The notes: a model not told the origin generated them from the letters alone. A stretch of DNA of 64,000 bases from JAXDMK01 sp963790325 (GCA_963790325.1 CAWBNY010000001.1:1-64000); one strand, 5' to 3'; counted from the first letter of the stretch, positions 16,093-25,543 are shown. A program made the numbers and translations.

Positions 16093-17988
16093 TTACTCGG
16101 CCTCGGCGGCGGTGATGGCGCCCGGGGAGCGGGCGTACTGGGTGCGGTATAGCTCCTGGTACAAGCCCCCCGCCATCGACAGCTCCTCGTGGGTGCCCCG
16201 TTCGACGATCCTCCCGCCGTCGACCACGAGGATCTGGTCGGCGGCCTGGATCGTCGACAGCCGGTGGGCGATCACCAGCGATGTCCGCCCCGCCAGCGCC
16301 GAGTCCAGCGCCTGTTGGATCAGGACCTCGGTCTCCGAGTCCAGATGGGCGGTGGCCTCGTCGAGGATCACGACGGCCGGGCTCTTGAGCAGGACCCGGG
16401 CCAGCGCCAGCCGTTGCTTCTCACCCCCGGAAAGCCGGTAGCCCCGCTCCCCGACCATCGTCTCGTACCCCTCCGGCAGGCCGGCGATGAGGTCGTGGAT
16501 GCGGGCCGCCCGGCAGGCGTCCACCAGCTGCTCGTCGGAGGCTTCGGGCCGGGCGTAACGGAGGTTGGCCGCGATCGTGTCGTGGAACATGTGCGGGTCC
16601 TGGGTGACCATGCCGATGGCGGCGGTGAGGCTGCGGCCGGTCACCTGGCGCACGTCGAGGCCGTCGACCCGCACCGACCCCGCGACCACGTCGTACAGGC
16701 GTGGCACCAGGTGCGACATGGTGGTCTTGCCCGCGCCGGTCGGTCCCACCAGGGCCACCATCTGCCCCGGCTCGGCCACGAACGACACGCCCTTGAGGAT
16801 CATCCCTGACGGCTCGGTGGAGAGGGGCGTGGTCATGGCCGCCTCCAGCGAGGCGATCGACACGCTCGACGCCGCCGGGTAGCGGAACCACACGTCGTCG
16901 AACTCGATCCGCCCCTTGGGATCCGACAGCGGCACGGCATCGGCGGCATCCGCGATCGGATGGGGCGCGTCCAACACCTCGAACACCCGCTCGAACGACA
17001 CCAGGGCGGTCATCACGTCGACGTGGGCGTTGGTGAGGCTGGTCAGGGGCCGGTAGACCCGGCTGACGTAGACGGCCAGGGCGGTCAGCGTCCCCACCGT
17101 GATCGCCCCGCTGAACACCAGCCGGGCGCCCCACCAGTAGACGGCCACCGTCCCCACTGCTCCCAGCAGGGCCAGGGCGGTGAAGAAGACCCGGCTGTAC
17201 ATGGCCCGCCGCACCCCGATGTCGCGCACCCGGCCGGCCCGGTCCCGGAACTCGGCGGACTCCCCCTCCGGGCTTCCGAAAAGCTTCACCAGCAGGGCTC
17301 CCGAGACGTTGAACCGCTCGGTCATGTTGTTGTTCATGGCCGCGTCGAGGTGGAACGACTCCCGCGTCAGCTTCTGCATCCCCTTGCCCACCCGCTTGGC
17401 CGGGATGAGGAACGTGGGCACCACAACCAGAGCCATGAGGGTCAGCCGCCACTCCAGGCTGATCATCACCCCGAGCGTCACCACCACCTCGAAGACGTTC
17501 TGCACCACCGTGCCCAGGGTGCCGGTGAAAGCCTGTTGCGCCCCGATCACGTCGTTGTTCATCCGGCTGATGAGGGCCCCCGTCTGGGTGCGGGTGAAGA
17601 AGGCCAGGGGCATGCGCTGGACGTGGTCGTAGAGCGACGACCGGAGGTCGAAGATCAGCCCCTCGCCGATGCGGGCCGACAGCCACCGCTGGCCGACGCC
17701 CAGGGCCGCGTCGAGGATGGCCAGACCGAGGGCGAAGAGGGCCAGCCGGTTGATCCCGCCCAGGTCGGTGCGGGGGATGGCGTGCTTGTCGATGATCTCC
17801 CGGAACACGAGAGGCGGGAGGATGGCCACCACCGACCCGAGCAGGATGGCGCCCAGCAGGACACCCAGCTGGAGGCGGTAGGGGCGGGCGAACTTCCACA
17901 CCCGGCGCAGGACCGACCGGTCGATCGTGCGGTTGGCGATCAGGTCGGGGTCACGCACCCGGTGGTAGCGGAAGCCGAAGTCACTCAC
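16093..17988 (-). CDS. ABC exporter, fused membrane and ATPase domains
   Basis: The 631-residue half-transporter is of the MsbA/multidrug type. Six membrane spans lie in residues 30-330, and the nucleotide-binding domain begins near 345. It carries Walker A GPTGAGKTTMSHLVPRL, Q-loop MVTQDPHMFHDTI, signature YRLSGGEKQRLALARVLL, Walker B VVILDEATAHLD and H-loop VIAHRLSTI. It probably works as a homodimer exporting lipids or drugs. GTG 17988 follows TAGCCT by 10 nt. There is no neighbour to name the substrate. Confidence 0.93.
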   Translation of the reverse strand: MSDFGFRYHRVRDPDLIANRTIDRSVLRRVWKFARPYRLQLGVLLGAILLGSVVAILPPLVFREIIDKHAIPRTDLGGINRLALFALGLAILDAALGVGQRWLSARIGEGLIFDLRSSLYDHVQRMPLAFFTRTQTGALISRMNNDVIGAQQAFTGTLGTVVQNVFEVVVTLGVMISLEWRLTLMALVVVPTFLIPAKRVGKGMQKLTRESFHLDAAMNNNMTERFNVSGALLVKLFGSPEGESAEFRDRAGRVRDIGVRRAMYSRVFFTALALLGAVGTVAVYWWGARLVFSGAITVGTLTALAVYVSRVYRPLTSLTNAHVDVMTALVSFERVFEVLDAPHPIADAADAVPLSDPKGRIEFDDVWFRYPAASSVSIASLEAAMTTPLSTEPSGMILKGVSFVAEPGQMVALVGPTGAGKTTMSHLVPRLYDVVAGSVRVDGLDVRQVTGRSLTAAIGMVTQDPHMFHDTIAANLRYARPEASDEQLVDACRAARIHDLIAGLPEGYETMVGERGYRLSGGEKQRLALARVLLKSPAVVILDEATAHLDSETEVLIQQALDSALAGRTSLVIAHRLSTIQAADQILVVDGGRIVERGTHEELSMAGGLYQELYRTQYARSPGAITAAEAE

Positions 17989-18170
17989 GGTTCCGGCCAG
18001 GCTACGGCGTGGGCACCGCTATCCGGCTGGTGGTAGGACTCGGATTGGGCGCGATGGCGATGGCCGCGTTGAGTACGTGCTCGACCCCATCGAAGCCGCG
18101 CGCCAGCATCGACCTCCGGCCGCTCCCGGGGTGGGGGGTTCGTTCCAGGGGTTCCAATGCCGGCACGGCG

Positions 18171-18647
18171 TCAGCCGCCGTAGGCTGATGCCCGCCACAT
18201 GGGCCCGATCGGCACCGGCGACGTGGCCCGGGCCGCGCCCAGCAGCCACGTCAGCACCTGCGAGTGGTCGACCCCGGGCGGGAGGGCGATCACCAGCCCC
18301 TTCTTCACGTAGTCCTGGGTGACGACCCAGCCGTCGGGGACGGGGTGGCCGGCGTCGGCCAGCACCGTCTTGATCCGGCGCCCGGCCCCGTGTTGGAGGC
18401 CGATCATGGCCGGCTCGCCCCGGCCCCGCCGGCCGACGGTGGGTGGCGTCCACGTGGCCAGGGCGACCTCCGGTCCCCGTCCCGAGAACAGCCCGAAGAA
18501 CCCGCCGCCGGCGCCCGAGAGGTCGCCCGGGTCGACGGAGGGCTCGAAGTTGACCCACCCGGTGTGGGCGGCGGCCATGGCATCCATGAGCGCCACCACC
18601 TCGTCGAGGCGGGACGGGTCGAACTCCAGGTAGCGGGGCGGCTCCAC
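18171..18647 (-). CDS. Conserved-looking hypothetical protein
   Basis: The 158-residue soluble protein begins VEPPRYLEFDPSRLDEVVAL and includes FSGRGPEVALATWTPP, GLQHGAGRRIKTVLADAGHP and DYVKKGLVIALPPGVDHSQV. The alternating pattern suggests a small alpha/beta fold. No family is recognised. GTG 18647 was chosen as the first start after the upstream SnoaL stop (18656), with GGAGG 13 nt before it. The 8-bp gap to the SnoaL gene implies one transcript. Confidence 0.75.
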   Translation of the reverse strand: MEPPRYLEFDPSRLDEVVALMDAMAAAHTGWVNFEPSVDPGDLSGAGGGFFGLFSGRGPEVALATWTPPTVGRRGRGEPAMIGLQHGAGRRIKTVLADAGHPVPDGWVVTQDYVKKGLVIALPPGVDHSQVLTWLLGAARATSPVPIGPMWRASAYGG

Positions 18648-18655
18648 CGCCGGCC

Positions 18656-19081
18656 CTAGTCCTCCTCGGGGGGGGTGGGCAGCGCTCCCAGCTGCTGGAG
18701 GAAGCCGAGGAAGTCCCACACCGTCCACGTCTCGGCGATCTTGCCGTCCGAGATGCGATGGACGGAAAGCGCCTCCACCCCGATGTCGTAGCCGGTGGGC
18801 GGGATGCCCATGATCTCGCCCGTGTGCTCGCCCCGGAGGGTCCAGCGGACGGCAACCCGGTCGCCGCCGGCGAAGACGTCGTGGACGTCCCAGTTGCCCT
18901 CGATGCCGTCCTGGAACACGCCGATCATCTTGGCCATGGGCTCCGGCCCCTCCGCCCCCGGGATCGACGGGTCGTGGTACTCGTGGTCGTCGGCGAACAG
19001 CTCCTCGGCCAGCCCCACCTGGCGGCCGTTGCACATGTCCTCGTAGTACCGCCGTACGAGCGCCTCGTTCTCCGCTGACAT
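18656..19081 (-). CDS. SnoaL-like polyketide-cyclase-fold protein
   Basis: The 141-residue protein shows the SnoaL/NTF2 pattern: ENEALVRRYYEDMCNGRQ, LFADDHEYHDPSIP, FAGGDRVAVRWTLRGEHTGE, and IGVEALSVHRISDGKIAETW. Members are cyclases, hydrolases or ligand binders, and the substrate is not evident. ATG 19081 follows GGGAGG by 4 nt. The longer ATG at 19093 contains the ribosome binding site itself. Co-transcribed with the downstream 158-aa protein. Confidence 0.9.
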   Translation of the reverse strand: MSAENEALVRRYYEDMCNGRQVGLAEELFADDHEYHDPSIPGAEGPEPMAKMIGVFQDGIEGNWDVHDVFAGGDRVAVRWTLRGEHTGEIMGIPPTGYDIGVEALSVHRISDGKIAETWTVWDFLGFLQQLGALPTPPEED

Positions 19082-19136
19082 CCGACCTCCCATCGCAGGT
19101 GCGGCCGACGCTACCTTCCGGCAACCGACCAGCCGG

Positions 19137-19787
19137 TCAGCGGCGACGGTCCTCGGCCAGCTCCGACGGACCCACGTTGGCCGCCAGCCAGGCGTTGAGG
19201 GGCTGCGCCGCCCGCAGGAAGTCGACCACCCGGTCCTTGGCCTTGCGGGTGCCCAGCCAGGCGGCGGGCGGCCACTCCTTCCAGGCGATGAGGCCCTTGT
19301 GGCGAAGGAGCTCGATGCGAGGGTGGTCCCTGGGATAGCCCTTGGGCGCGGTCTTGAGGGAGTCGTGGCCGGTGATCTCCAGTTTGTGGACCCTGGCGTC
19401 GGCGACCAGCTCGACCAGCTCGCCGCCGGGGCCGTCGTCGGCCACCGCCCTGCGATAGCGGTCGAGCTGATCGGTGGTCATCATCCACATCCCGCTGCCC
19501 ACACCCAGGCCCCGGGAGGACAGCTGCACGTAACCCACCCCGCCCGCCATCGCCCCGATCGCCGTCTTGTAGGGCGACTTGTCGGCCGAGAAGCGCACGT
19601 CGCGGTTGGGCCGGAAGACCTTGCCCTCGCCGAACTCGGGCGCCAGCTCGGCCAGCAGCTCGTCCATGGGGCCCTTGACCGACGCCTCGTACACCGCCTT
19701 GTGGGCCGTCCAGTAGGACTTGGAGTTGTCGGCCTCCAGCCCCTCGAAGAACTCGATCGCCTCCGGCGGCCAGCCCCTGAACCCCAT
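19137..19787 (-). CDS. DUF2461 (TIGR02453)-family protein
   Basis: The 216-residue protein carries family markers: FEGLEADNSKSYWTAHKAVY at 14-33, FRPNRDVRFSADKSPYKTAI near 58-77, and SRGLGVGSGMWMMTTDQLDRYR. Its function is unknown. ATG 19787 has TAACCT 6 nt upstream, inside the end of the peroxidase-like gene, so it could have its own leaderless transcript besides read-through. It ends 55 bp before the SnoaL gene on the same strand. Confidence 0.9.
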   Translation of the reverse strand: MGFRGWPPEAIEFFEGLEADNSKSYWTAHKAVYEASVKGPMDELLAELAPEFGEGKVFRPNRDVRFSADKSPYKTAIGAMAGGVGYVQLSSRGLGVGSGMWMMTTDQLDRYRRAVADDGPGGELVELVADARVHKLEITGHDSLKTAPKGYPRDHPRIELLRHKGLIAWKEWPPAAWLGTRKAKDRVVDFLRAAQPLNAWLAANVGPSELAEDRRR

Positions 19788-19796
19788 CGGCGAAGG

Positions 19797-21431
19797 TTAG
19801 ACCCGCTTCCAGTCCTCCCGGTAGAAGCTCACCCGCCGCTTCTCGCCCTCGGGCAGGTTGCGGTGGACGAGCTGCGACAGGGTGTGGAGGCTCGTGATCT
19901 CGTCCCACCCGACCGGCGAGAAGGTCTCCGGGTTGAACACGTGCTCCGACAGGAGGGGGTTGGTGAGGGCCTGGGAGAAGGCGTCGATGGCCACCAACCG
20001 GCCCACCATCGCCGGCAGGGCCGAGTTGGGCCGGCCGTCCTCGGCGTAGAGGCCGACGTACAGCTCGACGTTGTCGACGTGGCCGTACAGCCGCTCGAGC
20101 TCCTTCTGGATGCGCTCGTCGCTGCTGACCTGGTCGAACGACGTGGCCCGGGGGTACCCGAGCATCTCCCGGTAGTCGTTGTAGCTGCGGAGCCTGGCCG
20201 CCCGCCCCAGCCGGACGCTGGCCAGCTCCACCGGCAGCATGAAGGCGGGGGTGTTGAACAGGTCGAGCATCGCCGCCGGCTGCCCCGACGCCTCCTCGAA
20301 CATCGCCCCCAGCCCCCGGCCGATGATCATCTGGTTGTTCCACATGGTCTGGGTCACCGGGATGCGCTCGCCGTCGTGGACCACCGTCGCCGGCAGCATC
20401 GAGTGCCACCGGTAGACGAGGCTGAACTCCACCGACATCCAGTTCAGGCGGTACCACTTCTCGTTCTTGAACGCGAGCGGGTCGGTGACGAACCGGAAGT
20501 GGTACGGCGAGATGTGGTTGATGTACTCGTCGATCACGATCTTCATGACCTCGACGATCACCACGTTGCGGGCCGTCTGGAAGAGGCGCTCGTCGTCCCA
20601 CGCGGGGTAGTGGCGGGCGAGCAGGTCGCACAGCCGGTTGTGCTCCCGCAGGCAGAGCACGTTGAGCATCACGTAGCCCACCTGCACGTTCACCCGCTCC
20701 ACCTCGACGCCCATGGCGAACAGGCGGGCCTTGCGCTCGGGGGTGTAGCCCTCCGCCGCCGACGGCTCCTGGGCCAGGTGGGCGAGGGCGTCGAACTCGG
20801 CCTTCGGCCGGCCCAGCTCGTCGTAGTAGAAGGGCGGGTACTCCTCCCCGTTCAGGACCTGGCTCTTGAGCTTGCCGCCCACGTGCGACCGGAGCTGGAC
20901 GGTCATGGCCGGGCGCAGGCCGTAGACCGGGCACAGGTCGATGTGTTGGTTGGAGACGGTGCGCAGCGCGTTGGTGCGGTCGGTGCGCAGGAACCCGTCG
21001 GTGAACCACTGGACGAAGTGGGGGAACATGAGCGACGACTTGGGCGAGTACTTCGTCTCCGGCCCGCCCCGGAACAGCTCGGCCACCTCCTCCGCCGGCG
21101 GCAGGTCGGTGCCGAACCCGGGGGCCGAGGAGGCGATTCGGGCCCGGCCCTCAGCGGTCAGCGGCTCCCAGTCGAGGGGCGGGAGGTGGAGGCCGCCGTA
21201 GGTGCGGTCGATGAGGGAGTCCCACGACGTGTAGGGCGCCATGGTGCTGAACGGGAACGGCCGGGTCGGGATCTTGTCGATCAGGAGGTTGATGAGCTTG
21301 TGGTTGAGCTTCCTGGTCAGCCATGGGCTCTTCTGGATCAACCACCAGACGGGAGCGAAACGGGTGAGGAGGACGGTCTCCGCCTTGTTCGAGACGCCGT
21401 CCTTGGAGGTGTCCCGCGTTGCCGTGGCCAC
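19797..21431 (-). CDS. Cyclooxygenase/animal-heme-peroxidase-like protein
   Basis: The 544-residue protein follows prostaglandin-H-synthase order: FPHFVQWFTDGFLRTDR, SNQHIDLCPVYGL, NGEEYPPFYYD, VNVQVGYVMLNVLCLREHNR, and EFSLVYRWHSMLP, where Tyr and His match the COX catalytic Tyr385 and heme-ligand His388. In a by-eye alignment the distal His207 position (FTHQFFKT in COX) reads FTDGFLRT, so the peroxidase His is replaced by Asp. A fatty-acid oxygenase role is likely. GTG 21431 lies 7 nt after TAGCGT (21444-21439). GTG 21440 would overlap that box. Confidence 0.88.
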   Translation of the reverse strand: MATATRDTSKDGVSNKAETVLLTRFAPVWWLIQKSPWLTRKLNHKLINLLIDKIPTRPFPFSTMAPYTSWDSLIDRTYGGLHLPPLDWEPLTAEGRARIASSAPGFGTDLPPAEEVAELFRGGPETKYSPKSSLMFPHFVQWFTDGFLRTDRTNALRTVSNQHIDLCPVYGLRPAMTVQLRSHVGGKLKSQVLNGEEYPPFYYDELGRPKAEFDALAHLAQEPSAAEGYTPERKARLFAMGVEVERVNVQVGYVMLNVLCLREHNRLCDLLARHYPAWDDERLFQTARNVVIVEVMKIVIDEYINHISPYHFRFVTDPLAFKNEKWYRLNWMSVEFSLVYRWHSMLPATVVHDGERIPVTQTMWNNQMIIGRGLGAMFEEASGQPAAMLDLFNTPAFMLPVELASVRLGRAARLRSYNDYREMLGYPRATSFDQVSSDERIQKELERLYGHVDNVELYVGLYAEDGRPNSALPAMVGRLVAIDAFSQALTNPLLSEHVFNPETFSPVGWDEITSLHTLSQLVHRNLPEGEKRRVSFYREDWKRV

Positions 21432-21557
21432 GGCCGGCACGCTATCCCCGGACGAGTCCGGGACGTCGGACGCCCGTCCGATCGATCGCCTCCCGGCGGG
21501 CCCGCTCGACCGGTCGGAGCCCGTCGAGGCCGGGCCGGGAAGCGACCCGGGTACCGA

Positions 21558-22457
21558 CTAGAGGGCGGCGGGGTCGAGTCCGATGTCGGGCCGGCGGCGG
21601 CGTTGGGCCGCCAGGCGGGGCCGGAGGGCGGCGAGGGCGGTCACCAGGGCGATGGCGGCGTAGGCCAGCCACCGGGCCCAGCCCACGCCGGCCCACGTCG
21701 ACAGCTCCCGGACGTTGGTGGTGAGCAGGAGGGCGCCGACCGCCAGGCCGAGGGCTCGGGCGGGCAGGAACCGGATCGACCAGGCGGCGATGGGACTTCC
21801 GATGACGCCGCCGACCAGCATCGCGATCACGATGCCCACGTCTATCCCGCCGCCGCCGATGGACGCGAGGAGGGATCCCGACGCGACCACCGCCACCGCC
21901 ACCTCGGCCGTGTTCACCGATCCGATGGCGAACCGGGGGGCGAGGCCCTTGTGCAGGAGGAACGGGGTGACGACGGGCCCCCAGGCGCCCACCAGGCCGT
22001 TGGTGACCCCGCCGGCCGCGGCGGTGGCGGTGAGGCCCCGCTCGTCGAAGGGGGGGAGCACGTCGTGGTCGGTGCCGGTGGCCGGCCGGGACGGGGCGGT
22101 GGAGAAGCGGGCGAGGATGCGGATGGCGACCAGGAGGAGCAGGGCAGACAGGATCGGCTTGAGCTGATCGCCGTCGACGCTGGCCAGGATGGTGACGCCG
22201 GCCAGGGCGCCGATGCACCCGGGGACGGCGAGCTTGAGGACGAGGCGGCGGTCGATGTTGCGAAACTTCCAGTGGGCGGCCGCCGCGCTCAGCCCGATGG
22301 CGACCTTGGCCAGGTTGACGATGGTGGACACCGCCGCGGGTGAGAAGCCGCGGGCGAGCAGGATGCTCGACGACGTCGGTCCGAAGCCCATTCCCAGTGC
22401 CCCGTCGACCATCGACGCCAGAAACCCGGCCAATCCCACGATGAACAGGTCGCCCAT
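21558..22457 (-). CDS. TauE/SafE-family permease (sulfite/anion exporter)
   Basis: The 299-residue protein has about eight membrane spans in two homologous halves, each opening with the family pattern: GFLASMVDGALGMGFGPTSS and ATAAAGGVTNGLVGAWGPVV. The family moves sulfite, organosulfonates or related anions, and the substrate here is not evident. ATG 22457 is preceded by a near-consensus promoter with its -10 box 8 nt away, so the transcript is probably leaderless. TTG 22466 is disfavoured because it lies in that -10 box. Confidence 0.9.
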   Translation of the reverse strand: MGDLFIVGLAGFLASMVDGALGMGFGPTSSSILLARGFSPAAVSTIVNLAKVAIGLSAAAAHWKFRNIDRRLVLKLAVPGCIGALAGVTILASVDGDQLKPILSALLLLVAIRILARFSTAPSRPATGTDHDVLPPFDERGLTATAAAGGVTNGLVGAWGPVVTPFLLHKGLAPRFAIGSVNTAEVAVAVVASGSLLASIGGGGIDVGIVIAMLVGGVIGSPIAAWSIRFLPARALGLAVGALLLTTNVRELSTWAGVGWARWLAYAAIALVTALAALRPRLAAQRRRRPDIGLDPAAL

Positions 22458-22465
22458 TCCGATCA

Positions 22466-22493
22466 ATCATATCGGGATTGTCGACTTTGTCCA
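22466..22493 (-). promoter_or_regulatory. Sigma70-type promoter of the TauE/SafE gene
   Basis: On the minus strand TGGACA (22493-22488) and TATGAT (22471-22466) are separated by 16 bp. The start codon ATG 22457 lies 8 nt after the -10 box, so transcription should begin at or next to the A of the ATG. Confidence 0.7.
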
Positions 22494-22574
22494 CGGGAGG
22501 CCGGTGGTGGCCCAGGGCCCTCCGGCGGGCGCGCACCGGAGGGCCCACGGGCTTCGAAAAAAGATGCCTACCGG

Positions 22575-24581
22575 CTACGCGGTGCAGGGGCTCCCGGTGA
22601 ACCCGGCCCTGGCCTCGGAGACGACGAGCTGGACTGCGGACAGGGCGCCCTTGCCCTCCAGCCAGATGGCCCGGCGGACGACGACGTCCCCCGCCACCGA
22701 CTGGTAGTTCACGTGCAGCGTCCCGACCTGGGGGATGTTGACGTCGACCGGCGTGGTCCCGGTGGCGATCACCGTGCCGTTCAGCTTGACGTCCGACACC
22801 TGCGACGAGCTGGTCAGGCCGGGAAAGGCGCCGATCGGCGAGCCGCACTCCACCTGGGCCATGGCCGTCACCACGTTGGCCGTGATCGACGTGAGACCCA
22901 GCTTGACCTTAAGACCCTCGACCCTGGCGTTGGCGACACCCCGGTCGCCGACTGCGGGCGACGTCGTTCCCATGCTGTCCGGCGCCTGGTCAGTGGAGAC
23001 CTGGACGGTGCCCGAGTTGACGCCCAGCCCGAGCGCCGAGAGGTTGGATCTGATCGTCGTCTGCGCTCCGTCCGTGCACGGTGCATCGGGACCGTTGGCT
23101 ACGCCGACTTCGAGGGCGCCAAGGCGCACGCCGGCGGCCCGGCAGGAGAAGGCGCCGTCTCGCTCGTCGTCGGTGATGATGCCAATTCCCTCGCCATCAG
23201 CGATGGTGGCGTTAGCCGGGCTGGTCAGGGTGACCTTGAAGGACTCGGTGGGCTCGTCGACAAGGTCGCCGACCACCTGCACCGTGAACGGCCTGCTTGA
23301 TTCGCCGGCGGCAAACGAGATCGTGTCGTCGGCGACGGATTGGTAGTCGCTCCCCGCGAGGGCCGAGTCGTCGGCCGTCGAGGCGTGCACCGTCACCCCG
23401 GATGCGGGCGCGGGCTGGGACAGGGACACCGTGAACGTCATCGGCGTGAGTCCGACGTTCCCCTCGGTGACGGAGGCGTCGTTGACCGAGACCGTCGTCG
23501 CCGGTGGCGTGACGACACAGTCGGGGTCCTCCAGGTCGATGAGACCGTCTTGGTCGTTGTCGATGCCGTCGTCGCAGATCTCGGTGGTGACGGCGGCCCG
23601 GGCGGTGATGGCGATCACGGCCAGGAACAGGTTGTCGTCGCCCGACGGGTTGGTGGTCTCGATGACCAGGGAGGTGTCACCGTCCTGAAGGAAGGGCACC
23701 AGGTTGTACAGCTCGTCGTCGGTGCCGGTGGGGGCGGTGGGATCGGCCGGGTTGTCAAGCGAGTCGCCCACTCCACCGACCGTGATCAGGCCGCCGTTGG
23801 CACCGAAGCCGTCGTCATGGTTGCCGGCGCAACTGGTGAGGGGGGCGCCGTTGGCGACAACGGTGGAGAACTGGCCGCCACCGCAATCGTGACCACTCAC
23901 ACCCTGGAAGCTGAACCCGCTACCCAGGGACATCACGGCCGAGAACCCGGCGATGCCGGTGTCCAGGGGGGACGCGAAGTTGAACGTCGCCGTGTCTCCC
24001 TCCTGCTTGGAGCCGCCGTCGAGGACGGCGACGGTGACCTCGGGCAGGGCCGGGTTGGAGTAGACGACCACCAATCCGACGCCGTCGAGGTTCGAGGGAT
24101 CGCTGTTCACCACGAAGTCGGTGATGCCACTGCCGCCGCCGACCTTGGCCGACACTTGGGCGGTGACGTCGGCCCGGGCGGTGCTGAGCTGGCAGCACGG
24201 TCCCGGCTCGGAGTTGGCCAACTTGGTCAACTCGACGCTCGTGCCGTCGAAGTCAATGGTCCGCTGGGTGACGTCCGGGTCGGGCTCGAAGAAGTAGGTC
24301 CCGTAGAGGTAGGCCTGGACGACGGTCGATCCGGGCGGAACGTCCGCCTGGATCGTCTCGCCGGTGCCGCTCTGGCCGAGCCCGTCGGCCGAGTAACCGC
24401 CGTGGCCGAAGAAGGTCGAGGGATCAGACGGGACCGGTCTCAGTAGTTGCAAAGTGGCCGACGATTGCTGCGGGAGGGCGAGCAGGGAGAGAAAGACAGC
24501 CAGGGCGACCACCCCTATTTGGATAGCTCGCCCCGGCGTTTGCCGAGAACTTGCGCCAAGTGCGGCACTCCGGTTCAACAT
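22575..24581 (-). CDS. Secreted Calx-beta / choice-of-anchor P surface protein
   Basis: The 668-residue protein has a signal or anchor near residues 20-45 and an N-terminal beta-sandwich region (about 50-340). A Ca-binding CDDGIDNDQDGLIDLEDPDC motif follows near 350, then a Calx-beta domain (about 370-480: SVNDASVTEGN, DYQSVADDTISFAAGE, TITDDE-like GIITDDE). The C-terminal domain resembles the choice-of-anchor P family (SQVSDVKLNGTVIATGTTPVDVNIPQ). It is probably a calcium-stabilised extracellular adhesin-like protein. ATG 24581 has AAGGGG upstream. Function inferred from domains only. Confidence 0.85.
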   Translation of the reverse strand: MLNRSAALGASSRQTPGRAIQIGVVALAVFLSLLALPQQSSATLQLLRPVPSDPSTFFGHGGYSADGLGQSGTGETIQADVPPGSTVVQAYLYGTYFFEPDPDVTQRTIDFDGTSVELTKLANSEPGPCCQLSTARADVTAQVSAKVGGGSGITDFVVNSDPSNLDGVGLVVVYSNPALPEVTVAVLDGGSKQEGDTATFNFASPLDTGIAGFSAVMSLGSGFSFQGVSGHDCGGGQFSTVVANGAPLTSCAGNHDDGFGANGGLITVGGVGDSLDNPADPTAPTGTDDELYNLVPFLQDGDTSLVIETTNPSGDDNLFLAVIAITARAAVTTEICDDGIDNDQDGLIDLEDPDCVVTPPATTVSVNDASVTEGNVGLTPMTFTVSLSQPAPASGVTVHASTADDSALAGSDYQSVADDTISFAAGESSRPFTVQVVGDLVDEPTESFKVTLTSPANATIADGEGIGIITDDERDGAFSCRAAGVRLGALEVGVANGPDAPCTDGAQTTIRSNLSALGLGVNSGTVQVSTDQAPDSMGTTSPAVGDRGVANARVEGLKVKLGLTSITANVVTAMAQVECGSPIGAFPGLTSSSQVSDVKLNGTVIATGTTPVDVNIPQVGTLHVNYQSVAGDVVVRRAIWLEGKGALSAVQLVVSEARAGFTGSPCTA

Positions 24582-24973
24582 GATGTTCCCCTTGTCGTAT
24601 GACTCCGCCGAATGCGAATGCACGTCAACGACGATCGGGTACGAAAAGGGGAGTTGGCGACCACCAAGAAGGCACGTGATCGTGCCCGCGAGCGTGCCGC
24701 CGAGAACGCCCTTGAACCATCGCCACCGTCGCCGAACTACCTACCTATGCCGGATACTCCGGATCATCGCCGTCAGGTATGAAACCCCGCTCGACTCCCC
24801 CAAGTCGCGCAGAACACCGCCGAAGACGAAGCCCAGACTTCCCGCACTTTGCACCCTAGAATGCCGAGCCCCGCCCGTCAAGGCATCATTCGCGGCAATC
24901 CGAGCATTTCGGTCGGGCTGGTTACCGACTTCACGGCCAGACCCGCACCTTGCGCTGCGGGCCTGGCGTCAGC
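24582..24973. other. Gene-free stretch upstream of the secreted Calx-beta gene
   Basis: About 390 bp without coding character, noticeably less GC-rich than its surroundings. A TTGACG on the minus strand near 24630 and ATACGAC close to the ribosome binding site may form the promoter of the secreted protein. GCATTC is repeated in tandem within it. Nothing else was recognised. Confidence 0.4.
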
Positions 24974-25058
24974 GGAGGGAGTGGGATTCGAACCCACGGT
25001 GGGCAGGACCCACAACGGTTTTCGAGACCGTCCGATTCGGCCGCTCTCGCATCCCTCC
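24974..25058 (-). tRNA. tRNA-Ser (CGA)
   Basis: An 85-nt class-II tRNA on the minus strand has acceptor GGAGGGA/TCCCTCC, anticodon stem ACGGT/ACCGT with loop CTCGAAA (anticodon CGA), a long variable arm and T-arm GGGTTCGAATCCC. It sits 5 bp past the tadA stop. Confidence 0.95.
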
Positions 25059-25063
25059 TGGGA

Positions 25064-25543
25064 TCACGCTAGTGGGCGGGGACGACGTTCGGCGAAGAAG
25101 GCGGCGAGGAGGGCGGCGGACTCCTCGGCCAGAACACCGCCGGTGACGGGGAGCTCGTGGTTGAGGCGGGGGTCGGCGCACAGGTTGTAGAGCGACCCGC
25201 ACGCTCCCGCCCGGGGGTCGGGGGCGCCGAAGACGAGGCGCCCGACCCGGGCCGCCACCAGCGCCCCCGCGCACATGGCGCACGGTTCGAGGGTCACGAC
25301 CACCGTCACGTCCGCCAGCCGCCAGCCGCCGCCGGCCTCGGCCGCCGCCCGCAGGAGGAGGATCTCGGCGTGAGCGGTGGGGTCGCCCCGGAGCTCTCGC
25401 TGGTTGTGGGCCCGGGCCACGACCTCGCCCCCGATGACCGCCACCGCCCCCACCGGCACGTCCCCGTGGTCGAGGGCGGCCCGGGCCTCCGTGAGGGCCA
25501 GCGCCATGGCGGACACGTCGGCGGCTCCTACAGGGATGCCCAT
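25064..25543 (-). CDS. tadA: tRNA-specific adenosine deaminase TadA
   Basis: The 159-residue deaminase has the zinc site HAE in DPTAHAEILLL and PCAMCAGAL. It makes inosine at position 34 of tRNA-Arg(ACG). Start ATG 25543 lies 9 nt after TATGGT (25558-25553) without a ribosome binding site. An internal ATG at 25507 is an alternative. The gene is flanked on both sides by tRNA-Ser genes on the same strand, a common bacterial arrangement. Confidence 0.93.
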   Translation of the reverse strand: MGIPVGAADVSAMALALTEARAALDHGDVPVGAVAVIGGEVVARAHNQRELRGDPTAHAEILLLRAAAEAGGGWRLADVTVVVTLEPCAMCAGALVAARVGRLVFGAPDPRAGACGSLYNLCADPRLNHELPVTGGVLAEESAALLAAFFAERRPRPLA

